DNA of 64,000 nt from assembly GCF_014650815.1 (NCBI RefSeq), contig NZ_BMVR01000009.1:186001-250000 (forward strand), read 5' to 3'. Under the pieces are notes generated by a model. That model was given only the letters and a program-made list of their open reading frames with translations, was not told where the DNA came from and did not search any database. The DNA is from Streptomyces flavofungini. Its GTDB lineage: Bacteria; Actinomycetota; Actinomycetes; Streptomycetales; Streptomycetaceae. Of the stretch, positions 40,854 through 51,717 are shown piece after piece. Every line of letters starts with the position of its first letter. The stretch's first letter is position 1. Position numbers and translations under genes: made by a program.

Positions 40854-41347
40854 GTAGTCGAGCGTGCCACAGCGTCGGCCCGCTCACCCGCCTCCAGCTC
40901 AAGGGCCCCCGCAGGGGCCACGGGGCGCGGATGCGGCTTGACGTTGCTGAGGACGGCGGCGGTCTCCTTGGCGGCGGCCGCGGCCTTCTGGGGGCCCTTG
41001 CCCTTCGCGGCCTTCTTCGCGAAGATCACGCCGATCCACGCGAGGAGGCCGGCCACCAGGACGTTCGCGGCGAACGAGAGCACGAAGCAGATGGCCATGT
41101 TCCAGCCGCTCCAGGTGCGGATGCCGTAGGCCAGGGCGAAGCTCAGCATCGGCAGCGAGAAGATGAGGACGGCGGTGGCCGCGATGAACGCGGCGCTGCC
41201 GATCGCACCGCGCTTGACGTCCTGCGTCAGCTGGGCCTTGACCAGCGCGATCTCATCGTGCACCAGCTCCGACATCTCTTTGCTGGCCGCGGAGACGAGC
41301 TGGCCGAGGCTGCGTTCGGTGCCGACGGGACCGTCGGGTGCGCTCAT
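40850..41347 (-). CDS. Phage-holin-superfamily (Holin-X type) membrane protein
   Basis: A 165-residue protein. A cytoplasmic helix rich in charged residues (MSELVHDEIALVKAQL) precedes two long hydrophobic helices (about 50-75 and 85-110) separated by GIRTWSG. The C terminus is a Lys/Ala-rich cytoplasmic tail. This is the actinobacterial putative holin superfamily (PF07332, Holin-X), common as chromosomal membrane proteins with no proven lytic role. Start overlaps nothing upstream. The stop overlaps the hydrolase start by four bases. Confidence 0.88.
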   Translation of the reverse strand: MSAPDGPVGTERSLGQLVSAASKEMSELVHDEIALVKAQLTQDVKRGAIGSAAFIAATAVLIFSLPMLSFALAYGIRTWSGWNMAICFVLSFAANVLVAGLLAWIGVIFAKKAAKGKGPQKAAAAAKETAAVLSNVKPHPRPVAPAGALELEAGERADAVARSTT

Positions 41348-41446
41348 CGCTTGCTCCTCATTTCTCTGACTTCTTCTCTGCCTGCGGACCTGCCCGCGCG
41401 GACGGACCGGGCGGCTGCCCGTGCGGGAAGTTCTGGTCAGATCAGA

Positions 41447-42844
41447 TCATGCCGGACCGTCGCGGCCGTCGCTCGATCCGGCCGACAGTCGAGCAAGTCT
41501 GCGGTGCTCCGCGGCCTTCTTCTCGAAGATCTCCGCCATGCGCAGGTGGTAGTCCGGATTGTCCTGTTCATAGATGTCGGGGATGCCGTCGAGGTCCTCG
41601 TCGCGCTCCTCGTCCTCCCACAGCTTGCGGTACTTGCGGTCGCGCACCTTCAGCAGGACTCCGGAGAGGACGGCCGCTATCAGCGAGCCGACCAGCACGG
41701 CGGCCTTGATCTCGTCGGTGAGCAACGGGTCCTCGCTGAACGCGAGTTCCCCGATGAGCAGGGAGACGGTGAAGCCGATCCCGGCGAGCGAGGCCACCGC
41801 GAACACGTCCGGCCAGGCCAGGTCCTCGTTCAGCTCGGCCTTGGTGAAGCGGGCGGCGAGCCAGGTGCCGCCGAAGATGCCGACGGCCTTGCCGAGGACG
41901 AGGCCGAGCACCACGCCGAGGGTCTCCGGCTTGGTGAAGACGTCGCCGAGCGCCCCGCCCGAGACGGCGACACCGGCGCTGAACAGCGCGAACAGCGGCA
42001 CGGCGAGCCCGGCGGAGAGGGGGCGTACGAGATGCTCGATGTGCTCGCCGGGGGAGTGCTCCTCGCCGCCCTGCTTGTGGCAGCGCAGCATCAGGCCCAT
42101 GGCGACACCGGCGATGGTGGCGTGGACGCCGCTGTTGTACATCAGGCCCCAGACGACCAGGGCCAGCGGAACGTAGACGTACCAGCCGCGCACGCCCTTG
42201 CGGAGCAGCAGCCAGAAGACCGCGAGGCCGAGGACCGCGCCGCCGAGCGCCGCGAAGTTCAGGTCGTTGGTGAAGAAGATCGCGATGATCATGATCGCGA
42301 AGAGGTCGTCCACGACGGCGAGGGTGAGCAGGAAGGCGCGCAGCGCCGACGGCAGCGAGGTGCCGATGACCGCGAGGACGGCGAGCGCGAAGGCGATGTC
42401 GGTCGCGGTCGGCACGGCCCAGCCGTCCGTCGCGCCGTCGCCGAGGACGTTCACCAGCGTGTAGACGAGCGCCGGGACGGCCATGCCGCAGATCGCGGCG
42501 ATCACGGGCAGCGCGGCGGCCTTGGGCTCCCGCAGATCACCGGCGACCAGTTCGCGCTTGAGCTCGATCCCGGCGACGAAGAAGAAGATCGCGAGCAGTC
42601 CGTCGGCCGCCCAGTGCTGTAGGGACAGGTCGAGGCCGAGCGAGCCGGGTCCGAGGTGGAAGTCCCTGACGCTCTCGTAGCTCTCCTTGATCGGGGTGTT
42701 CGCCCAGATCAGCGCGGTGATGGCGGCGACGAGGAGCAGGACGCCGCCGACCGTCTCGGTGCGCAGCGCGTTCGCGACGAAGTTTCGCTCGGGCAGGGAG
42801 AGGCGTCCGAGGACTTTGCGGTTGCTGCTGGCGGGCGCGGCCAC
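41447..42844 (-). CDS. nhaA: Na+/H+ antiporter NhaA
   Basis: A 465-residue antiporter with about 12 hydrophobic helices. The TATDIAFALAVLAV segment and the VVDDLFAIMIIAIFF segment carry the paired transport Asp residues equivalent to Asp163/Asp164 of E. coli NhaA. The C-terminal about 70 residues are extra compared with E. coli and are acidic, including DEDLDGIPDIYE, which fits an EF-hand/TSP3-type calcium loop. The GTG at 42844 has GGAGG upstream; an ATG at 42883 is weaker. It exchanges Na+ for H+ to control pH and sodium. Confidence 0.93.
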   Translation of the reverse strand: MAAPASSNRKVLGRLSLPERNFVANALRTETVGGVLLLVAAITALIWANTPIKESYESVRDFHLGPGSLGLDLSLQHWAADGLLAIFFFVAGIELKRELVAGDLREPKAAALPVIAAICGMAVPALVYTLVNVLGDGATDGWAVPTATDIAFALAVLAVIGTSLPSALRAFLLTLAVVDDLFAIMIIAIFFTNDLNFAALGGAVLGLAVFWLLLRKGVRGWYVYVPLALVVWGLMYNSGVHATIAGVAMGLMLRCHKQGGEEHSPGEHIEHLVRPLSAGLAVPLFALFSAGVAVSGGALGDVFTKPETLGVVLGLVLGKAVGIFGGTWLAARFTKAELNEDLAWPDVFAVASLAGIGFTVSLLIGELAFSEDPLLTDEIKAAVLVGSLIAAVLSGVLLKVRDRKYRKLWEDEERDEDLDGIPDIYEQDNPDYHLRMAEIFEKKAAEHRRLARLSAGSSDGRDGPA

Positions 42845-42995
42845 GAGAGTCGACCTCCGGTCGGTAGGCAGGACTGAGCACATGCCGACCAGACTTCCCG
42901 GCGCACCTTGGCGTTTCTTGTCGCGTTGTTGACGTTGATCCTTAGCTTACCTAACCGTGCGCTCGGATGTATCCGGCAATTTTCACCTTAGACAT

Positions 42996-43031
42996 AAAAA
43001 GGGCACCCGGCGCGGGTGGCGCCGGGTGCCC
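42996..43031 (-). terminator. Intrinsic terminator of acs
   Basis: A 12-bp perfect stem (43001-43012 with 43020-43031), seven-base loop, then five T residues on the minus strand (42996-43000). It begins 18 bases after the acs stop. This is one of the few classic U-run terminators in the window. Confidence 0.88.
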
Positions 43032-43048
43032 CTGGGTGCTGCGGCGGG

Positions 43049-45013
<1,965 letters not shown>

Positions 45014-45104
45014 GACATCTCCCTTTCCCAGGGTGTCCGTTGTGTCCCAGACCACAGCTCATCAGACACCCGGCCCTGGTGACAAGGGCTTGCCGGAAAT
45101 TGGT

Positions 45105-47633
45105 TTAGACCTCTACCGGGTGAGCGGGCGGCACCTGGCTGAACACCTCGTCGGGTGCCTGCCCCGCGCGCGCCGTCTCACCCGCTTTCCTCCCGTCCTC
45201 CGCCCCCTCCGTGCCTTCGGCCAGCAGATATGCCTGCGCCTCGCCCACGTGGAAGTACATCCCGTGCAATTCCAGGGTCCCTTCGGCGAGCCGCCTCGCC
45301 ACCGCCTCGTGGGCCCGCAGATGCTCCAACTGCTGCACCACGTTGGTGAGGCAGAGCTGCTCGACGGCGTCGGCGGGGGCGCGGCCGGCCAGGCGGGGCA
45401 TGCCGCGCAGGCTCGGCTCGGTCGTGGGGGGCCCTGCGGCCGCCCCGAGGCTCTGCCCGGCCTGCGCCCCGAAGCTCTGCTCTGCTTGCGCCCCGAGGGT
45501 CTGGTCGACCGCCGCCCCGAGGGTCTCGTCGACGGCTGTCCCGAGGCTCTGCTCGGCCGCCTCCTCGGTCTGCTCGGCCATCCGCTCCAGGCTCGGCAGA
45601 CCGTGCCGCAGCCAGCGCTTGAGCGGCGTCTGCGCGCCGGTCGGCGGCGTGTTGAGCAGCGCCTGCATGGCCCCGCAGCCCGAATGCCCGCACACGGTGA
45701 TGGACTTGACCTTCAGCACGTCCACCGCGTACTCGATCGCGGCGGCCACCGAGTCGTCGCCGCTCTCGGCGCCGGGCAGCGGCACCAGATTGCCCACGTT
45801 GCGGACGACGAAGAGGTCTCCGGGGCCGCTGGACGTGATCATCGACGTGACGACGCGGGAGTCGGCGCACGTCAGGAAGAGCTGCGCGGGCCGCTGTCCC
45901 TCCCGGGCGAGGCGGGCCAGCTCGCCCCGCACACGCGGCGCCGTGTTCTGCTGGAACGCGCTGATTCCCTTGGCCAGTTGGTGCTGTTCGGGGCGGTCGG
46001 TGCGCGGGGGTTCCTGCGGGGTGTCGCACTGGTGGTTGCGCCAGGGCGTCCAGGGGCGGCAGCCGCAGTGGGCGGTGGCCGCGGGCTCCGTGATGCGCTG
46101 GCCGCCGCGGCCGGTGACCTCGGCGCTGCCGCCCTGCGCGGCGTGCGCGTCGAGCCAGCTGTGCAGGGTCTCGTACGCCGCGTGGTCCATGAAGGAGCCG
46201 TCGAGCTCCACGACCGCGTGCGCCCGCTGCGGGATGTGGTGCAGGCAGCGGCTGAGCCGGGGCACCGCGAGGAACGTCAACTGTCCCCGCACGTGCACAT
46301 GGTGGACGCCTTCCGAGTCCTCCTCACAGGTGATCCGCGTTCGGGCGAGGCGGTGCAGGGCGACGGCGACGGCCACGGCGACGCCGAGGGCCACGCCCTC
46401 CAGGACGCCCAGGAACACCACGGCCAGGGTGGTGGCCGCGTACACGAGCACTTCCCGGTGGCGGGTGACGGTGCGGATGTGGTTGATGCTGACCATCTGG
46501 GCGCCGACGACCATGACGAGCGCGGCCAGGGAGGCGAGCGGGATCATCTCCAGGACCGGCACGAGCAGCAGGGCGGCCGCTACTACCCAAACGCCGTGCA
46601 GCATCGTGGAGTTCCTGCTGACGGCACCGGCGCGCACATTCGCCACGCTGCGCACGGCGACGCCCGCGACGGGCAGCCCGCCGAGCGCCCCGGACACGAC
46701 GTTCGCCATGCCCTGGCCGCGCAGCTCGCGGTCGAGGTCGGAGCGGCCCACGCGCTCCTGGGTGCCGGTGCGCCGGGCGGTGAGCTTGTCGATGGCGACC
46801 GCGCCGAGCAGTGACTGCACGCTGCACACCAGCGTGACCGTGAGCACGGCGGCGACCAGGCCGAGCGCGGGGCCTTCGGGCAGCCCGGCGAGGGCGTGGG
46901 TGCGCCAGGAGGGCAGGTCGACCCTGGCCACGGTCAGGGTGGCGAGGCCGGCGAGCGCGGTGGCGGCGGTGACGGCGATGAGTGGCGCGGGGACGGTCCG
47001 TGCGACGCGTCCGACGCGTCCGGGGATGCGGGGCCACAGCACCAGCACGCCGAGGGTCAGCGCGCTCACCGTCAGCGCGGCCGGGTGCACCTCGGCCAAC
47101 TGGGCGGGCAGCGCGCCGAGGTTGGCGGTCACGGAGCTCTGGGGGGTGCCGCCGAGCACGATGTGCAGTTGGGCGGCGGCGATGGTGACGCCGATTCCGG
47201 CGAGCATGCCGTGCACGACGGCGGGGCTCACGGCGAGCGCGGTGCGTGCCACGCGCAGGCAGCCGAGGCCGATCTGGGCGAGTCCGGCGAGGGCAGTGAT
47301 GGCGCAGGTCGTCCGCCAGCCGTAGCGCTGGATCAGGTCGGCGGTGACGACGGTGAGGCCGGCGGCGGGGCCGCTGACCTGGAGGGGGGCGCCGCCGAGG
47401 CGTCCGGCGACGAGGCCGCCGACGGCGGCGGCGACCAGGCCCGCCTGGAGCGGGGCGCCGGTCGCGAGGGCGATGCCCAGGGACAGCGGCAGGGCGATCA
47501 GGAAGACGGCGACGGACGCGGACACGTCGGCTCCCGAGACGCGGAACCTCTTGCGCGGCGGTGGCGCGTGCGGCTGCTGGGGGCGTGGGCCGTGCGCCGA
47601 GTCGGGGGCGCTTGTGGGGACGCAGGCAGACAT
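45105..47633 (-). CDS. SulP transporter - beta-carbonic anhydrase fusion
   Basis: An 842-residue fusion. Residues about 30-410 form a SulP (SLC26-like) anion transporter with VAVFLIALPLSLGIALATG and the PVAGVAVRS segment. A STAS-like region (about 430-520) follows, then a beta-carbonic anhydrase with zinc ligands in CADSRV and HSGCGAM. An unusual spacer inside the CA part (about 720-770) repeats a roughly ten-residue (Q)(T/S)LGA(A/Q) unit at least five times. Fusions of this kind import bicarbonate and interconvert it with CO2 at the membrane. The catalytic Asp/Arg dyad of CADSR is present. Confidence 0.93.
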   Translation of the reverse strand: MSACVPTSAPDSAHGPRPQQPHAPPPRKRFRVSGADVSASVAVFLIALPLSLGIALATGAPLQAGLVAAAVGGLVAGRLGGAPLQVSGPAAGLTVVTADLIQRYGWRTTCAITALAGLAQIGLGCLRVARTALAVSPAVVHGMLAGIGVTIAAAQLHIVLGGTPQSSVTANLGALPAQLAEVHPAALTVSALTLGVLVLWPRIPGRVGRVARTVPAPLIAVTAATALAGLATLTVARVDLPSWRTHALAGLPEGPALGLVAAVLTVTLVCSVQSLLGAVAIDKLTARRTGTQERVGRSDLDRELRGQGMANVVSGALGGLPVAGVAVRSVANVRAGAVSRNSTMLHGVWVVAAALLLVPVLEMIPLASLAALVMVVGAQMVSINHIRTVTRHREVLVYAATTLAVVFLGVLEGVALGVAVAVAVALHRLARTRITCEEDSEGVHHVHVRGQLTFLAVPRLSRCLHHIPQRAHAVVELDGSFMDHAAYETLHSWLDAHAAQGGSAEVTGRGGQRITEPAATAHCGCRPWTPWRNHQCDTPQEPPRTDRPEQHQLAKGISAFQQNTAPRVRGELARLAREGQRPAQLFLTCADSRVVTSMITSSGPGDLFVVRNVGNLVPLPGAESGDDSVAAAIEYAVDVLKVKSITVCGHSGCGAMQALLNTPPTGAQTPLKRWLRHGLPSLERMAEQTEEAAEQSLGTAVDETLGAAVDQTLGAQAEQSFGAQAGQSLGAAAGPPTTEPSLRGMPRLAGRAPADAVEQLCLTNVVQQLEHLRAHEAVARRLAEGTLELHGMYFHVGEAQAYLLAEGTEGAEDGRKAGETARAGQAPDEVFSQVPPAHPVEV

Positions 47634-47930
47634 GTTTCCCGTCTCCTCCGGGGCGGCGCGGTCGCGGAACAGGGGGTCCTCCGGTGGGCACCGGAGGGCG
47701 GGTCGCGGCCGTGGGTCACGGCGTTGCAGCGGCGGGATTACTCAACTCTCGGTAAACGAATCGTAATGCAGTGTAAAGGTCTTAGCTGGATCATCAGGGC
47801 AAATGGGGTATCTGATCACTCTAATGAGTGAATAAAAATACTGATCGGCTTGTCGGAATCCGCCACTCGTGACGCCGTGCGAAGTTGCTGCCGTTCTGTC
47901 CCGACTTGCACGGAAGAAGGTGGGCGGAAG
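47634..47930. promoter_or_regulatory. Divergent intergenic region with inverted repeat
   Basis: 297 bp, the most AT-rich stretch in this half of the window around 47750-47850. An inverted repeat TCACTC-TAAT-GAGTGA is at 47816-47831. The region must hold promoters for the SulP-carbonic anhydrase gene and the lipoprotein gene. Promoter elements are not assigned beyond the AT-rich zone. Confidence 0.5.
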
Positions 47931-49235
47931 ATGGCCGCCAACCCAAGCACTGCCGCGGGGGTGCGGCGGACGGCCGCGGGCCTCGCCGCTCTCCTGGTCT
48001 GCACGGCGGCCCTGGCCGGGTGTGCCGACGACTCGTCCGGCGCGAAGGGGGGATCGCCCGGGTCGGCGCACGGCGCGAAGAAGCCCGCCGGTGCCCCGGC
48101 GCCCAAGGCCGCGGTGCGCCTGATCGGCGACGGCTCGACCGCGTTCACCGGTCAGCAGCCGCTGCTCCCCAGACCGGAACGCCTGAAACCGGGCCAGCGG
48201 CCCCCGCAGTTCGTGGTGTTCTCCTGGGACGGCGCGGGCGAGGACGGCCAGAAGCTGTTCTCCCACTTCCGCAAGGTCGCCAAGCGGAACAACGCCACGA
48301 TGACGTACTTCCTCAGCGGTGTGTACATGCTCCCCGAGGCGAAGCGCAGGCTGTACAAGCCGCCGCAGCATCTCGCCGGCAGCTCGGACATCGGCTTCAA
48401 CAACCGCGAGGGAATCAAGGACACCGTGGACCAGCTCCGCGGCGCCTGGCTCGAGGGCAATGAGATCGGCACTCACTTCAACGGCCACTTCTGCGGCACC
48501 GGCCGAGGCGTCGGCGAGTGGTCGGTCGCCGACTGGAAGAGCGAGATCAGCCAGGCCAAGTCCTTCGTGAAGGCCTGGAAGACGAACACCGGCATGGGGA
48601 AGGCGCAGCCGCTGCCCTTCGACTACGACCGGGAGCTCATCGGCGCCCGCACCCCCTGCCTCGAAGGCCGCCCCAACTTCATGCGCGCGGCCCGCGAACT
48701 CGGCTTCCGCTACGACACCAGCGGCGTGAACAACCAGCTCTGGCCCAAGAAGAAGGAGGGCCTGTGGGACCTGTCGATGCAGCTCGTCCCGGTCCCCGGG
48801 CGCGGCTTCGAGACGCTCACCATGGACTACAACTTCATGGTGAACCAGTCGGGTTCGACCTCGCACGGTGACCCGGACAAGCACGAGTACTGGGGCGACC
48901 AGATGCGCGACGGCCTGATCAAGGGCTTCGACCGCGCCTACCAGGGCAACCGCGCGCCCTTGATCATCGGCAATCACTTCGAGTCGTGGAACGGCGGCAC
49001 GTACATGCGCGCCATCGAGGAGACGATCGAGCGCGTCTGCACCAAGCGCGAGGTGCGCTGTGTGTCCTTCCGGCAGCTCGCCGACTGGCTGGACGCGCAG
49101 GACCCGCAGGTGCTCGCCAAGCTGGCCCGGCTCGGCGTCGGCAAGACCCCGAAGGAGGGCTGGCCCGCCTTCCTCTCCGCGAGGCCCGCTCCGGCGCCCA
49201 AGGGCGTACCGGGCGCGGAGCCGGCCAAGCGGTAG
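47931..49235 (+). CDS. Polysaccharide-deacetylase-like lipoprotein
   Basis: A 434-residue exported lipoprotein. The signal peptide ends in a lipobox LAGCADDS (Cys about residue 31), followed by an Ala/Pro/Gly-rich linker. The body begins FVVFSWDGAGEDGQKLFSH and has SGVYML, NEIGTHFNGH and ARTPCLEGRPNF, a TIM-barrel layout like the NodB-type polysaccharide deacetylases. The metal triad is not standard: the His pair is represented by GTHFNGH. It is well conserved in Streptomyces as a secreted protein. The exact substrate is unknown. ATG at 47931. Confidence 0.82.
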   Translation: MAANPSTAAGVRRTAAGLAALLVCTAALAGCADDSSGAKGGSPGSAHGAKKPAGAPAPKAAVRLIGDGSTAFTGQQPLLPRPERLKPGQRPPQFVVFSWDGAGEDGQKLFSHFRKVAKRNNATMTYFLSGVYMLPEAKRRLYKPPQHLAGSSDIGFNNREGIKDTVDQLRGAWLEGNEIGTHFNGHFCGTGRGVGEWSVADWKSEISQAKSFVKAWKTNTGMGKAQPLPFDYDRELIGARTPCLEGRPNFMRAARELGFRYDTSGVNNQLWPKKKEGLWDLSMQLVPVPGRGFETLTMDYNFMVNQSGSTSHGDPDKHEYWGDQMRDGLIKGFDRAYQGNRAPLIIGNHFESWNGGTYMRAIEETIERVCTKREVRCVSFRQLADWLDAQDPQVLAKLARLGVGKTPKEGWPAFLSARPAPAPKGVPGAEPAKR

Positions 49236-49326
49236 TCGGCCCGGGGGTGTCCGCCGGGTCGGCGCTCGGCCCGGCGGGGGCCAGCCCGGCGGTGGTCGTC
49301 CGGGCGGTGGTCGGCCCCGGGGAGGG

Positions 49327-50313
49327 CTAGGCGTTCGCCGTCGCGTGCTCCCGCAGGACGAAGTCGGGGTCGACCTGGGCGGCTAGGTCGGCTCCGGTCC
49401 GCTCGTTGCCCCAGCTCTGGGCGTTCTTCAGGTGGAAGTGGACCATCTGGCGGGTGTAGCGCTCCCAGTCGCGGCGGTCGTAGGCGGCGTCGGCCGCTTC
49501 CTGGAGCGTCTTCAGGGCCAAGTGGTTGCTCTCCTCCAGGAGTTCGAACCGGGGCGGACGGCCCTTCTCCATGGAGCGCACCCAGTCGGAGTGCCCGACG
49601 GTCACCAGGAGGTCGTCGCCCACCTGCTCGCGCAGGAAGTCGATGTCGTCCCGGCCCTGGACCTTGTTGCCGACGACCTTGAGGTCGACGCCGAAGTCGT
49701 GTGCGTACTCCTTGTACTGGCGATAGACGGAGACCCCCTTCCGGGTCGGCTCGGCGACGAGGAACGTCATGTCGAAGCGGGTGAACATCCCGGAGGCGAA
49801 GGAGTCGGAGCCCGCGGTCATGTCGACCACCGCGTACTCGTCGCGGCCGTCGACCAGGTGGTTGAGGAGCAGTTCGACCGCTCCCGTCTTGGAGTGGTAG
49901 CAGGCGACACCGAGGTCGGCTTCGGTGAACTGCCCGGTGACCATCAAACGCACGGCGCCGCCGTCGAGTTCCACGGCCCGTGCGCACGCCTCGTACACCG
50001 GGTTGTCCTCGCAGACCCGCAGCAGTCGTGAGCCGTCGCCGGGCGGGGTCGTCTTGATCATTGTCTCGGCGCTGGCGATGCGCGGATTGGTGCCGCGCAG
50101 ATAGTCCTTGATCAGCGGCAGCCGTCCGCCGAGCGCGGGCAGTTCGGCGCTCTGCTCCTCGTCGAGGCCGAGGGCGGCGCCCAGGTGCTGGTTGATGTCG
50201 GCGTCCACCGCGATGACCGGTGCGCCGGTGGCGGCGAGGTGTCGGATGAAGAGCGAGGACAGCGTGGTCTTGCCGCTGCCGCCCTTCCCCACGAAAGCGA
50301 TCTTCATGTTCAT
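49327..50313 (-). CDS. ParA/CooC-like P-loop ATPase
   Basis: A 328-residue ATPase that begins with the deviant Walker A FVGKGGSGKTTLSSLF. Switch II is VVDMTAGSDSFASG. The layout, AVDADINQHLGAALGL after the P-loop and a C-terminal helical tail, matches CooC-type maturation/carrier ATPases more than partition ParA. No partner metalloenzyme or ParB is nearby. ATG at 50313, with a second ATG two codons later; neither has a clear ribosome-binding site. Divergent from the Fic-like gene. Confidence 0.85.
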   Translation of the reverse strand: MNMKIAFVGKGGSGKTTLSSLFIRHLAATGAPVIAVDADINQHLGAALGLDEEQSAELPALGGRLPLIKDYLRGTNPRIASAETMIKTTPPGDGSRLLRVCEDNPVYEACARAVELDGGAVRLMVTGQFTEADLGVACYHSKTGAVELLLNHLVDGRDEYAVVDMTAGSDSFASGMFTRFDMTFLVAEPTRKGVSVYRQYKEYAHDFGVDLKVVGNKVQGRDDIDFLREQVGDDLLVTVGHSDWVRSMEKGRPPRFELLEESNHLALKTLQEAADAAYDRRDWERYTRQMVHFHLKNAQSWGNERTGADLAAQVDPDFVLREHATANA

Positions 50314-50428
50314 GTAGCGTAGCCGCGCGCTCTGCCGCGGGGCCCTGTTCGCGTCAGGAGGGGCCGGTTCGCGTGAAGAAGACCACTCCTTCGTGGCGGG
50401 CGGGCCCGGGGTGCGTAGGGTCGTACTC

Positions 50429-51244
50429 ATGAGTACGAAAGCCGATCCGCTGGCGGCCCTGGGTGCGCTGCCCGGCGTCGCCGACTCCGTGGACTCCGTG
50501 CGCAAGGCCGTGGACCGGGTGTACGGCCACCGGATCATGCGCCGCCGCAGCAACGAGGTCACCGCCGAGGCGGCGCTGCGGGGCGCGCGCGGGTCCGCGG
50601 CGCTGTCCGGCGCCGAATGGGCCCTGGAGGAGGTCCGCAGGCGTACCGACTTCAGCGGCGAGGGCGACGCGCGCGTGATGGGTGCCGCGCTGCGGCTGAC
50701 CGCCGAGGCCGGGCAGCTCCTGTCCATCTGGCGGCAGTCGCCGCTGCGGGTCCTCGCGCGGCTGCACCTGGTCGCCGCGGCCGACGCTGACGAGGCCGCG
50801 GGCCGCCCGCGACTCGCGGGCGAACCGGTCGAGGAGCCGTTGATCGAGCTGGAGTTGCCGGACGCGGACGAGGTGGCGGGGCGGCTCGAAGGGCTCTCGC
50901 AGCTGATCATCGCGGGCGGCTCGGCGCCGGCCCTGGTGACGGCGGCCGTGGTGCACGGCGAACTCGCGGCCCTGCGGCCCTTCGGCTCGTGCAACGGCCT
51001 GGTGGCGCGCGCGGCCGAGCGGATCGTCCTGGTGGGCAGCGGCCTCGACCCGAAGTCCATCTGCCCGGCCGAGGCGGGCCACGCGGAGCTGGGGCGCGCT
51101 GCCTACGTAGGGGCCCTGGAGGCGTACGTGTCCGGCACTCCGGAGGGTGTGGCCGCCTGGATCGCCCACTGCGGCAAGGCGGTTGAGCTGGGCGTCAGGG
51201 AGTCGACGGCGGTGTGCGAGGCGCTGCAGCGCGGGGCCGCGTAA
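50429..51244 (+). CDS. Degenerate Fic-domain (Fido-like) protein
   Basis: A 271-residue all-helical protein. Near residue 190 it reads AALRPFGSCNGLVAR, which aligns with the Fic catalytic loop HxFx(D/E)GNGRxxR but has Arg for the catalytic His, Ser for the acidic residue and Leu for the first Arg. AMP transfer is therefore unlikely. The surrounding helices (TAAVVHGELAAL and ERIVLVGSGL) keep the Fic layout. It precedes the probable 6S-like RNA. Function is unknown; it may bind nucleotides or act as a scaffold. Confidence 0.75.
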   Translation: MSTKADPLAALGALPGVADSVDSVRKAVDRVYGHRIMRRRSNEVTAEAALRGARGSAALSGAEWALEEVRRRTDFSGEGDARVMGAALRLTAEAGQLLSIWRQSPLRVLARLHLVAAADADEAAGRPRLAGEPVEEPLIELELPDADEVAGRLEGLSQLIIAGGSAPALVTAAVVHGELAALRPFGSCNGLVARAAERIVLVGSGLDPKSICPAEAGHAELGRAAYVGALEAYVSGTPEGVAAWIAHCGKAVELGVRESTAVCEALQRGAA

Positions 51245-51319
51245 CCGGGAGCCCCGGGGGTTCGGTGGCGGGTTGCGGCGGGTCCTGCGTGTGCACGGCG
51301 ACCGGCCCTGAACAGGGAT

Positions 51320-51347
51320 GCGGCGGTACGAGAACTCGTACCGCCGC
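51320..51347. terminator. Strong bidirectional hairpin
   Basis: GCGGCGGTACGAG (51320-51332) pairs with CTCGTACCGCCGC (51335-51347), 13 bp with almost no loop. It lies 75 bases after the Fic-like stop and would also end a minus-strand RNA coming from 51545. It has no U-run. Confidence 0.7.
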
Positions 51348-51545
51348 TGGCATGTTCACCGGGTTACCAAGCGTCCTCGATGGTTTGCCCATCAGGTCGG
51401 GAACTTTGCCCGTCACCTGGTGCGGCTGGCCCGTAATCGACGGGTCGACGTCGCGTGGGTGCTCAGTGACCATGCTTCGGTCCGTGGGGCCAATCAATGC
51501 GGTTAAAGGTAATCCTCTCGGATGTCCTTGGTCTCGCGGGCCGTT
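51348..51545 (-). ncRNA. ssrS: Probable 6S-like regulatory RNA
   Basis: The 470-bp gap between the Fic-like and HAD genes has non-coding composition but clear RNA structure. GGATTACC (minus strand, near 51518) pairs with GGTAACCC (near 51365) to close a region of about 150 nt, with further hairpins inside (CCCGT...ACGGG). A TACAAA sequence at about 51555 could be the -10 element and the 13-bp hairpin at 51320-51347 the terminator, giving about 200 nt, right for 6S RNA. In S. coelicolor a 6S-like RNA (scr3559) has been reported in the corresponding interval; that positional memory is the main support. Strand and ends are inferred. Confidence 0.5.
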
Positions 51546-51642
51546 GACTCCTTTGTACTCCTGTCCTGGGGGAAGCGGAAGCCCTGGCTGCACTTCTTTA
51601 CTTTTAGGTTCAAACAAGGGTGAATCGGACGCAGGGCTTCGT

Positions 51643-51686
51643 CCGCCCCCAGAGGTGCACCGGGGCCGCCCCCAGAGGTGCACCGG
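51643..51686. repeat. Two 21-bp direct repeats
   Basis: Identical 21-bp copies at 51643-51663 and 51666-51686 containing CCCCCAGAGGTGCACCGG, two bases apart, just downstream of the HAD gene. The meaning is unknown; each contains GTGCAC. Confidence 0.65.
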
Positions 51687-51717
51687 ACGGCCGTGGCGCG
51701 AGCTCCGTAGTGCGAGG

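Noticed and set aside
40835..42622. A 595-residue plus-strand frame
   Set aside because: Antisense to nhaA and the holin-family gene; acidic low-complexity translation without motifs.
51195..51717. Minus-strand frame reading through the 6S-like RNA region
   Set aside because: Third-position GC is much lower than in real genes here, it contains TTA codons and no start/RBS; RNA structure explains the region better.
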